Shown in pieces: positions 1 to 5,314 of a stretch of DNA of 5,314 nucleotides (positions within the stretch are counted from its first letter, which is position 1; every line of letters starts with the position of its first letter). This stretch comes from an uncultured Eubacteriales bacterium (GTDB lineage Bacteria; Bacillota; Clostridia; Oscillospirales; Acutalibacteraceae): assembly GCA_934667575.1 (NCBI GenBank), contig CAKUME010000095.1:1-5314 (forward strand), given 5' to 3'. Made by a program: the position numbers and the translations under genes. The notes under the pieces were generated by a model, which was not told where the DNA came from, searched no databases, and saw nothing but the letters and a program-made list of their open reading frames with translations.

Positions 1-77
1 ATAATATCCAGCGCAGTGGCGATGAGCTCCTCGATTTCCTGCGTGGACAGCGATTGAATATCGATCAGGCTTCTCAT
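1..77 (-). CDS. pyrB: Aspartate carbamoyltransferase catalytic subunit, N-terminal 25 codons only
   Basis: PyrB condenses carbamoyl phosphate (from CarB) with aspartate. Only the start is in the window: MRSLIDIQSLSTQEIEEL and then IATALDI, running off the edge. This matches the usual opening of Firmicute PyrB (MR-LID-x-LS-x-EEI-x-EL, then an A-x-DI helix; recalled pattern). The active-site motifs lie outside the window, so the assignment rests on this short N-terminus plus the position 4 nt after pyrE in a pyrimidine operon. No stop interrupts the visible part. Ornithine carbamoyltransferase is the related alternative but fits the start and context less well. Confidence 0.83.
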   Translation of the reverse strand, partial: MRSLIDIQSLSTQEIEELIATALDI

Positions 78-81
78 AAAG

Positions 82-726
82 TTACCGGCCTCCGATCCAG
101 CTTTCGTCCGACGGGTTGTTGCGGAACGCAATCAGCCGGGCAATATCTTCTTTTTGAATATAATTTTCCTGCGCAGCGACCTCGGCAATGCAGTCAAAGT
201 TCGTGAGACTCACATTTTTGACATGGGCATCTGCAAGGCGCTGGATGCCCTTTTGCATTCCGTAGGTGAAAATGCTCGCCACACCGAGCACGTTGGCGTC
301 TGCTGCGCGCAGCACATCCACCACTTCGAGCACGCTGCCGCCGGTGGAGATCAGATCTTCCACCACAACGACCTTTTGGCCTTTTTCGAGTCGGCCTTCA
401 ATTTGGTTTTGGCGGCCATGATCCTTTGCACCGGAGCGAACATAACCCATGGGCAGTCCCATGATGTGCGCGGTGATGGCGGCATGCGCGATACCCGCCG
501 TGGAGGTGCCCATCAACACTTCTGCATCCGGATATTCGCGGCGGATGGTCTCCGCCAGCCCGTTTTCGACGTTGGTGCGCACCGCAGGCGCGGTGAGCGT
601 GAGCCGGTTATCGCAGTAAACGGGGCTTTTGATGCCACTCGCCCATGTGAACGGTTCGTTCGGGCGGAAAAATACCGCCTGAATGCTCAGCAGGTCTTTC
701 GCAATCTGTTTTTGAATATCGGTCAT
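82..726 (-). CDS. pyrE: Orotate phosphoribosyltransferase
   Basis: PyrE joins orotate to PRPP, giving OMP and pyrophosphate; its product is the substrate of the PyrF encoded just upstream. From the ATG at 724-726 the protein has 214 residues, normal for the family. Motifs in order: the N-terminal PNEPFTWASGIKSPVYCDNR (residues 22-41), TSTAGIAHA in the middle, the mobile catalytic loop RSGAKDHG with Arg97, Lys101 and His103, and the PRPP-binding signature VVVVEDLISTGGS (119-131) with the Glu-Asp pair 123-124. The longer frame from 747 begins with a GTG upstream of the ribosome site and was not used. It ends in TAA, 4 nt before pyrB, and its last codons contain the pyrB ribosome site. Intact, with no odd features. 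Confidence 0.97.
   Translation of the reverse strand: MTDIQKQIAKDLLSIQAVFFRPNEPFTWASGIKSPVYCDNRLTLTAPAVRTNVENGLAETIRREYPDAEVLMGTSTAGIAHAAITAHIMGLPMGYVRSGAKDHGRQNQIEGRLEKGQKVVVVEDLISTGGSVLEVVDVLRAADANVLGVASIFTYGMQKGIQRLADAHVKNVSLTNFDCIAEVAAQENYIQKEDIARLIAFRNNPSDESWIGGR
89..93 (-). promoter_or_regulatory. Ribosome binding site of pyrB, inside the pyrE 3' end
   Basis: The minus strand reads GGAGG within the last codons of pyrE, with 11 nt to the ATG at 75-77. The spacing is somewhat long, but no better site lies between. Confidence 0.6.
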
Positions 727-732
727 GTTCAG

Positions 733-740
733 CCTTTCCT
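733..740 (-). promoter_or_regulatory. Ribosome binding site of pyrE
   Basis: The minus strand reads AGGAAAGG, ending 6 nt before the ATG at 724-726. This selects that ATG over the GTG at 745-747, which would put the ribosome site inside the coding region and add MRKERLN, not expected for PyrE. The 50-nt pyrF-pyrE gap (727-776) holds this site and a run of six T (about 748-753), with no stem in front of it. I see no terminator or promoter. Confidence 0.7.
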
Positions 741-776
741 TTCGCACAAAAAAGTTTGGAATGAAGTGTTTGGGGG

Positions 777-1478
777 TTATTCGCCCAGAAACTCGCGAAC
801 GCAGCGCTCATAGGCTGCAACCGGATCGGCTGCAGCTGTGATCGGCCGGCCGACAACGATATAATCGGAACCGGCCCGCCGCGCCTGCGCCGGAGTCATC
901 ACGCGCTATTGGTCACCGAGCGCGCCGTCGGCAAAGCGCACGCCCGGCGTAACGGTGAGAAACGACGCGCCGCAGGCTTCGTGCACCTGGGCCGCCTCCA
1001 TCGGCGAACACACCACGCCATCGAGCCCGGCGCGCTGCGCGGTTTGCGCGTAGTGCATCACCACACGGTCGATCGGTTCACGAATGAGCAGATCGCGCTC
1101 CATGCGTGCCTGATCGGTGCTGGTCAGCTGCGTCACAGCAATGAGCAGCGGGCGCGTGCCGTCCGGCCGGGTCAGCCCCTCAAGTGCTGCCTCCATCATA
1201 TCGGCGGTGCCCGCCGCGTGCACGTTCGTCATGTCCACATCGAGCGCCGAGAGCACATGCATTGCTTTTTTTACCGTATTCGGAATGTCGTGCAGCTTGA
1301 GATCAAGGAAAATTTGATGACCACGCGCCTTGATTTCGCGCACGATCTGCGGCCCTTCGGCATAGAATAGCTCCATGCCGATTTTCACAAACGGCTTGCG
1401 GCCGTGAAATTGATCCAGAAACTGCAAAACTGCGTCTTTGCTTGCAAAGTCGCAAGCCACGATGACATCTTTACCCAT
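777..1478 (-). CDS. pyrF: Orotidine 5'-phosphate decarboxylase, full frame interrupted by an in-frame TAG
   Basis: PyrF decarboxylates OMP to UMP, the last step of the pathway. The N-terminal 190 residues are clearly PyrF: D10 in VACDF, Lys32 in VKIG, the catalytic DLKLHDIPNT (Asp59, Lys61, Asp64), then TPGVRF and the end of the conserved ...GDQ. A TAG follows at 906-908. The frame then continues with RVMTPAQARRAGSDY, IVVGRPIT (Gly210-Arg211, the phosphate-binding pair) and 42 codons in all, to TAA at 777-779. Counting the TAG as one residue gives 233, normal for the family. The truncated form would lack the last strand of the barrel and the phosphate-binding Arg, so it should be inactive. 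No frameshift is involved: both sides are in the same frame. It may be a pseudogene through one substitution, a sequence error, or a gene read through at TAG. The family call is very secure; its expression as one protein is not. Confidence 0.9.
906..908 (-). other. In-frame amber (TAG) codon within pyrF
   Basis: The minus strand reads GAC CAA TAG CGC GTG ATG ACT CCG across this site. In PyrF proteins the segment is GDQ-x-R-x-x-TP, so the TAG sits at the variable x between Gln190 and Arg192. One base change links it to CAG (Gln), AAG (Lys) or GAG (Glu). The family often has a polar or basic residue here (recalled, not searched). What reads it, if anything, cannot be told from this window. Confidence 0.9.
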
Positions 1479-2388
1479 GATGTGCCCCTCCGATGATTTG
1501 TGTTAGGTCGTTGATTTGATATTTTTCCATCACGCCCGGCAGATCGTCCACAATTTTTTTGCACGCGAACGGGTCCGCCAGATTGGCTGCGCCCACCTGC
1601 ACGGCCGTTGCGCCCGCGAGCATCATCTCGAGCACATCCTCTGCCGACGCCACGCCGCCCATGCCGATGATGGGGATGCTGACCGCTTCGTACACCTGAT
1701 AAACCATGCGCACCGCGACCGGAAAAATGGCCGGGCCGGAAAAGCCGCCCATTTTGTTTGCAATCACCGGCCGTTGGGTGCGCAGGCTGATGCGCATGCC
1801 GAGCAGCGTATTGATCAGGCTGATGCCGTCGGCTCCGGCCGCCTCACAGGCGCGCGCAATGGCCGCAATGTCGGTCACATTGGGCGAGAGCTTGATATAC
1901 ACCGGCTTGGTGGTCACGCGCTTGACCGCGCGGGTGACTTCGAACGCGGACTCGGGGCTGGTGCCAAAGCTCATGCCCCCATGCTGCACGTTGGGGCAGC
2001 TCACATTCACCTCGAGCAGCCCCACCTGCTCCTGCGCGTCGAGTTTGCGGCAGGTTTCGGCGTAATCTTCCACCGAAAAGCCGCTGACATTGGCAATGAC
2101 TTTTTTGTGAAAATATTTTTTCATTTCGGGCAGCTCATGCGCAATCACATGATCCACGCCGGGGTTTTGCAGCCCCACGGAATTGATCATGCCTGCCGTG
2201 CACTCCGCGATGCGCGGCGTGGGATTGCCAAAACGCGGCTGTGCAGTGGTGCCTTTGAACGAAAACGTGCCCAGGCAGTTGATATCATAGAGCTGCGCAA
2301 ACTCCCGGCCAAAGCCGAAGGTGCCGCTTGCGGGAATCACCGGGTTATCAAGCGTCCAGTTGGACAGCGTGACGCGTGTGTTCACCAT
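1471..2388 (-). CDS. pyrD: Dihydroorotate dehydrogenase B (NAD+), catalytic FMN subunit
   Basis: PyrD oxidises dihydroorotate to orotate with FMN and hands the electrons to PyrK. From the ATG at 2386-2388 it is 305 residues, the usual length of class 1B enzymes. It starts VNTRVTLSNWTLDNPVIPAS, followed by SGTFGFG and the FMN-contacting SFKGTT (43-48). NSVGLQNPGVD (69-79) and the active-site loop NVSCPNV (128-134) come next. Cys131 is the expected catalytic base of class 1 enzymes; class 2 enzymes have Ser there. KLSPNVTD (Lys166) and the FMN phosphate loop IPIIGMGGV with AGATAVQVG near the C-terminus complete the barrel. No membrane-associated N-terminal extension is present, which also argues against class 2. 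The start overlaps the pyrK stop by 7 nt and the TAA overlaps the pyrF start by 8 nt. The adjacent pyrK supports the 1B assignment. Complete and apparently functional. Confidence 0.97.
   Translation of the reverse strand: MVNTRVTLSNWTLDNPVIPASGTFGFGREFAQLYDINCLGTFSFKGTTAQPRFGNPTPRIAECTAGMINSVGLQNPGVDHVIAHELPEMKKYFHKKVIANVSGFSVEDYAETCRKLDAQEQVGLLEVNVSCPNVQHGGMSFGTSPESAFEVTRAVKRVTTKPVYIKLSPNVTDIAAIARACEAAGADGISLINTLLGMRISLRTQRPVIANKMGGFSGPAIFPVAVRMVYQVYEAVSIPIIGMGGVASAEDVLEMMLAGATAVQVGAANLADPFACKKIVDDLPGVMEKYQINDLTQIIGGAHHG
1485..1491 (-). promoter_or_regulatory. Ribosome binding site of pyrF, inside the pyrD 3' end
   Basis: The minus strand reads GGAGGGG, 6 nt before the pyrF ATG at 1476-1478. 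It lies within the last codons of pyrD, and pyrD ends at TAA 1471-1473, downstream of the pyrF ATG. This arrangement is typical of translational coupling. Confidence 0.8.
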
Positions 2389-3113
2389 ACGATCTCCTCC
2401 CTTTCGAGCACCGGGCCATCCACGCAAATGCGCTTGCTGCCGTATTTCGTTTTGCAGCTGCACCCCATGCACGCGCCAAAGCCGCAGCCCATGCGCTCCT
2501 CGAAGCTGTATTGCCCGCTCGTGCGCGCAATGGCTTCCACCGCGCGAAACATGGGTATGGGGCCGCAGGCGTAAAAGTAGGTATAATCCAGCGGCTGCAT
2601 CACGTCGGTGACAAAGCCCCGGTGGCCGCAGCTGCCGTCGGCGGTGGCAACATGCACCGCCGCCCCCAGCGCGCGGAATTCCGATTCATAGAACATATCG
2701 CCCTGCGTATTGAAGCCGAGCACCACCGTTGGCGCTTTGCCCGCCGCGATCAGCCGTTTGCACAGTCCGTAGAGCGGCGGCACCCCCACGCCGCCGCCGA
2801 TGAGCAGCGGGCGCGCGCCGCTTTTTTCCATGTTATACCCGTTGCCCAGCCCAGTGAGTGCATCGAGCGCCGCACCCGGCGCCAGCATGCTCATTTGCTG
2901 CGTGCCGCGGCCGACTACTTTGTAGATGATGGTCACTTCCCCGTCGCGCCAGTCGCACACGGAGATCGGGCGGCGCAGAAAGCAGCCGTCGAGCCGAATG
3001 TTGATAAACTGCCCGGGCGCAGTGATGGCAGCGGTATCGCCCGCAAGAACCATGCGGTACACATCGTTTGCAATGCACGTGTGCGCTTGGATGGTGAATT
3101 GGCTTTCCTGCAT
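2382..3113 (-). CDS. pyrK: Dihydroorotate dehydrogenase B, electron-transfer subunit (FAD, 2Fe-2S)
   Basis: PyrK passes electrons from the FMN of PyrD through a [2Fe-2S] cluster and FAD to NAD+, making the class 1B dihydroorotate dehydrogenase a cytosolic heterotetramer. The 243-residue protein has the ferredoxin-reductase layout. An N-terminal beta-barrel carries the FAD motif RRPISV (residues 47-52). An NAD-binding fold follows with GGGVGVPPLYGL (106-117) and YACGPIPM (181-188). The C-terminal cluster motif has cysteines 210, 215, 218 and 230 (C-x4-C-x2-C-x11-C), plus an extra Cys220. The loop before the last ligand is a little shorter than I recall for the Lactococcus protein. The length is near the usual 250. 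Its last codons hold the pyrD ribosome site, and its TGA lies inside pyrD, so the two partners are probably made by coupled translation at matched levels (inference). All cofactor residues expected are present. Confidence 0.96.
   Translation of the reverse strand: MQESQFTIQAHTCIANDVYRMVLAGDTAAITAPGQFINIRLDGCFLRRPISVCDWRDGEVTIIYKVVGRGTQQMSMLAPGAALDALTGLGNGYNMEKSGARPLLIGGGVGVPPLYGLCKRLIAAGKAPTVVLGFNTQGDMFYESEFRALGAAVHVATADGSCGHRGFVTDVMQPLDYTYFYACGPIPMFRAVEAIARTSGQYSFEERMGCGFGACMGCSCKTKYGSKRICVDGPVLEREEIVW
2394..2404 (-). promoter_or_regulatory. Ribosome binding site of pyrD, inside the pyrK 3' end
   Basis: The minus strand reads AAAGGGAGGAG, with GGAGG at 2396-2400 and 7 nt to the ATG at 2386-2388. 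This decides the pyrD start: an upstream in-frame start at 2472 would add 28 residues that merely read pyrK in another frame and do not resemble PyrD. Confidence 0.85.
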
Positions 3114-3120
3114 CGCATTT

Positions 3121-3129
3121 TCCTCCTTT
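3121..3129 (-). promoter_or_regulatory. Ribosome binding site of pyrK
   Basis: The minus strand reads AAAGGAGGA in the 24-nt carB-pyrK gap, with GGAGG at 3122-3126 and 8 nt to the ATG at 3111-3113. An out-of-frame ATG lies 5 nt upstream of the pyrK ATG. The chosen ATG has better spacing and gives the expected PyrK N-terminus. Confidence 0.8.
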
Positions 3130-3137
3130 GCCGGTCG

Positions 3138-5314
3138 TCAGGAATTGATCGTGGACACACGGAACGTGGTTTCTTCGAGCACATCCAGCAGCACCTTGAC
3201 GGTGTCGAGCGCGGTGAACATGGTGATGTTGTTCTCGGTGGCCAGGCTGCGGATGCGGTAGCCGTCCGTCATCTGCCCCACCGAGCTCACGTCGCTGGTG
3301 TTGATGACATAGGTAATATGGCCCTGACGCAGTGCATCCTGAATTTCGTCGGAGCCTTCGCCGAGCTTTTTGAGCACACGGGTGCGAATGCCGTTTTCCT
3401 TGAGGAATTTTGCCGTACCGCTGGTGGCTTCGATGTTAAAGCCAAGGTTATAGAACCGGCGGATGAGCGGCAGGGCTTCGGGCTTATCTTTGTCCGCCAC
3501 CGTGACGAACACGGTGCCGTAGTTGACCACCTGCATACCGGAAGCCTGAAGCGCCTTATAGAGCGCGCGGGTAAAGCTGTCGTCGTAGCCGATGGCCTCG
3601 CCGGTGGATTTCATTTCGGGCGAAAGATATGCATCGAGGCCGCGCAGTTTTGCAAACGAGAACGCCGGGGCTTTGACATAATGCCGCTGCTTTTCGGGCG
3701 GATAGAGGCTGAAAAAGCCCTGCTCCGGCAGCGTTTTGCCGAGAATGACGCGGGTGCCGATATCGGCGAGCGAGAAACCGGTCGCTTTGGAAAGGAACGG
3801 CACGGTGCGCGACGAGCGCGGGTTCACCTCGATGATATAAACCTTTTCGGACGGATCGACAATGAACTGAATGTTATAGAGCCCCACGATGCCGATGCCC
3901 GGGCCGAGGCGCTTGGTGTAGTCGAGCACGGTGGCCTTGACCTGCGGCGAAAGCGTGAACGGCGGATAAACGCTGATGCTGTCGCCCGAGTGCACGCCGG
4001 TGCGCTCAACCAGCTCCATGATGCCCGGCACAAACACGTTCTCCCCATCGCACACCGCATCCACTTCCACTTCGCGCCCGGCGATATATTTATCCACCAA
4101 CACCGGCTTGTCTTCGTCGATCTCCACGGCATTTTTGAGGTAATGGCGCAGCATTTCTTCGTTGGCCACGATCTGCATCGCGCGGCCGCCCAGCACAAAG
4201 CTCGGGCGAACCAGCACCGGGTAGCCGATTTCGGCGGCGGCACGGATGCCGTCTTCGATATTCGTCACGGCCCGGCCTTTGGGCTGCGGGATGTGCAGCG
4301 ACTCGAGCACCCGCTCAAACGACGCACGGTTTTCGGCGCGGTCGATGGCTTCCACGCCGGTGCCGATGATCTTTACGCCGCGGCGCTGAAGCGGCTCCGC
4401 CAGATTGATGGCCGTTTGGCCGCCCAAGCTGGCAATGACGCCGAACGGCTGCTCCATTTCGATCACGTTCATCACGTCTTCGACCGTGAGCGGTTCAAAA
4501 TAGAGCTTATCGCTGGTGGTGTAGTCGGTGGAAACGGTTTCGGGGTTATTATTGATGATGATCGCTTCGTAGCCCGCTTCCTTGATCGTTTTGACCGCGT
4601 GAACGGTGGAATAGTCGAACTCCACGCCCTGGCCGATGCGAATGGGGCCGGAACCAAGCACAACGATCTTTTTGCGATTTTCGATCACCGCTTCGTTTTC
4701 GTCCTCATAGGTTGAATAGAAATACGGAATATAGCTTTCAAACTCGGACGCGCAGGTGTCGATCATTTTATACACCGGGAAGATATGCAGCCTGCGGCGC
4801 AGCGCAAACACCTCGTCCTCCGTCATCTGCCAAAGTCGGGCCAGATATGCGTCGGAAAAGCCCATGCGTTTGGCGGCATAGAGCGTATCGCGGTCGCCGG
4901 GATGGACCGCAACGGTCTGCTCCATTTCGACGATGTTGCGGAATTTGGAAAGGAACAGCATATCGATCTTGGTCGCATCGTAAATCACGCCCATGTCTTC
5001 GCCCAAGCGCAGCAGCTGCGCGATGGCGCAGATGCGGTCGTCGCGCCCCTCGCGGATATAATCGAGCAGCGCGTCCTCCGACCAATCGTCAAACTTGCGG
5101 GAATAGAGGTGCGTGAGCCCGGTTTCGAGCGAGCGAATGGCCTTGAGCAGGCTTTCTTCGAGCGTGCGACCGATGCTCATCACCTCGCCGGTGGCCTTCA
5201 TCTGCGTGCCGAGCGTGTTATTCGCCGAAGTGAATTTATCGAACGGAAAACGCGGCATTTTGGTGACCACATAGTCGAGCGCGGGCTCAAAGCTCGCCGG
5301 GGTGTTGGCGATGG
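3138..5314 (-). CDS. carB: Carbamoyl-phosphate synthase large subunit, 5' end cut by window edge
   Basis: CarB uses ammonia from the CarA glutaminase, bicarbonate and 2 ATP to make carbamoyl phosphate for pyrimidines and arginine. The frame runs open to the window edge: before the GTG at 5268-5270 it reads IANTPASFEPALDY, a conserved CarB stretch, so that GTG is an internal Val and not a start. 724 residues are visible; the family is about 1,060-1,075 long, so roughly 330-345 N-terminal residues (most of the first ATP-grasp half) are missing. Visible in order: the end of the first synthetase half and the helical oligomerisation domain (about residues 1-200), the second ATP-grasp half opening with GSGPIRIGQGVEFDY (4611-4655), then NNNPETVSTDY, RPSFVLGGRAMQIV and IIEVNPRSSRTVPF, and finally an MGS-like allosteric domain with ATSGTAKFL. 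It ends in TGA, 24 nt before pyrK. No frameshift or missing motif is seen. Identity is very secure; carA is probably just upstream (inference). Confidence 0.97.
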   Translation of the reverse strand, partial: IANTPASFEPALDYVVTKMPRFPFDKFTSANNTLGTQMKATGEVMSIGRTLEESLLKAIRSLETGLTHLYSRKFDDWSEDALLDYIREGRDDRICAIAQLLRLGEDMGVIYDATKIDMLFLSKFRNIVEMEQTVAVHPGDRDTLYAAKRMGFSDAYLARLWQMTEDEVFALRRRLHIFPVYKMIDTCASEFESYIPYFYSTYEDENEAVIENRKKIVVLGSGPIRIGQGVEFDYSTVHAVKTIKEAGYEAIIINNNPETVSTDYTTSDKLYFEPLTVEDVMNVIEMEQPFGVIASLGGQTAINLAEPLQRRGVKIIGTGVEAIDRAENRASFERVLESLHIPQPKGRAVTNIEDGIRAAAEIGYPVLVRPSFVLGGRAMQIVANEEMLRHYLKNAVEIDEDKPVLVDKYIAGREVEVDAVCDGENVFVPGIMELVERTGVHSGDSISVYPPFTLSPQVKATVLDYTKRLGPGIGIVGLYNIQFIVDPSEKVYIIEVNPRSSRTVPFLSKATGFSLADIGTRVILGKTLPEQGFFSLYPPEKQRHYVKAPAFSFAKLRGLDAYLSPEMKSTGEAIGYDDSFTRALYKALQASGMQVVNYGTVFVTVADKDKPEALPLIRRFYNLGFNIEATSGTAKFLKENGIRTRVLKKLGEGSDEIQDALRQGHITYVINTSDVSSVGQMTDGYRIRSLATENNITMFTALDTVKVLLDVLEETTFRVSTINS

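Noticed and set aside
727..776. Terminator or promoter in the pyrF-pyrE gap
   Set aside because: There is a run of six T on the minus strand but no stem before it and no convincing -35/-10 pair; only the pyrE ribosome site is supported.
154..813. A 219-codon plus-strand open frame opposite pyrE
   Set aside because: Antisense to an intact pyrE with all motifs; no domain or ribosome site of its own.
843..885. GC-rich inverted repeat (GGCCGG...CCGGCC with an inner CGAT/ATCG) downstream of the pyrF TAG, a possible recoding hairpin
   Set aside because: The bases encode the conserved SDYIVVGRP region and a GC-rich gene gives such pairings by chance; the stem is imperfect, and no known element for TAG decoding is recognisable.
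906..908. Pyrrolysine encoded at the pyrF TAG
   Set aside because: Pyrrolysine is known mainly in methylamine methyltransferases and there is no chemical reason for it in PyrF; no pyl genes are in the window. It cannot be excluded without the genome but is not favoured.
1516..2574. A 352-codon open frame on the plus strand opposite pyrD
   Set aside because: Same antisense shadow, rich in His, Ala and Arg, with no motif; pyrD on the other strand explains the stretch.
2376..4715. A 779-codon open frame on the plus strand opposite pyrD/pyrK/carB
   Set aside because: It lies antisense to genes of certain identity, has a His/Arg/Ala/Asp-rich composition typical of reversed GC-rich coding sequence, and shows no recognisable domain or suitable ribosome site. 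It is a shadow of codon bias.

Overview
The whole window is part of one minus-strand operon for de novo pyrimidine (UMP) synthesis. In transcription order (high to low coordinates) it reads carB (5' end cut by the window edge), pyrK, pyrD, pyrF, pyrE, and the first 25 codons of pyrB (cut by the other edge). Genes are tightly packed: carB-pyrK are 24 nt apart, pyrK/pyrD overlap by 7 nt, pyrD/pyrF overlap by 8 nt, pyrF-pyrE are 50 nt apart, and pyrE-pyrB are 4 nt apart. Each complete downstream gene has a purine-rich Shine-Dalgarno. There is no gene-free stretch over 300 nt, and no RNA gene, mobile element, repeat array or CRISPR is seen. The operon promoter and any PyrR-type leader would lie beyond 5314.

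The organism is most likely a moderately high-GC Clostridia-type Firmicute, perhaps an Oscillospirales/Ruminococcaceae-like gut bacterium. This is inferred from the NAD-linked class 1B dihydroorotate dehydrogenase pair (PyrK plus PyrD), strong AGGAGG-like ribosome sites, GC-rich coding sequence and the style of the PyrK, PyrE and PyrB motifs. It is not a taxonomic proof.

The proteins form consecutive steps. CarB makes carbamoyl phosphate, PyrB joins it to aspartate, PyrD with PyrK oxidises dihydroorotate to orotate using NAD+, PyrE attaches orotate to PRPP, and PyrF decarboxylates OMP to UMP. carA and pyrC are needed but not visible.

The one real oddity is in pyrF. Its reading frame has an in-frame TAG (906-908) after residue 190, immediately after the conserved Gly-Asp-Gln. 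The same frame then continues with the correct conserved C-terminus for 42 codons to a TAA at 777-779. Restored, the protein would be 233 residues, the normal length. The part after the TAG carries the phosphate-binding Gly-Arg, so the truncated product should be inactive. The options are a strain-level nonsense mutation or base-call error, amber suppression or readthrough, or TAG reassigned to an amino acid. The window alone cannot decide between them. Everything else is an ordinary, intact pyrimidine operon.
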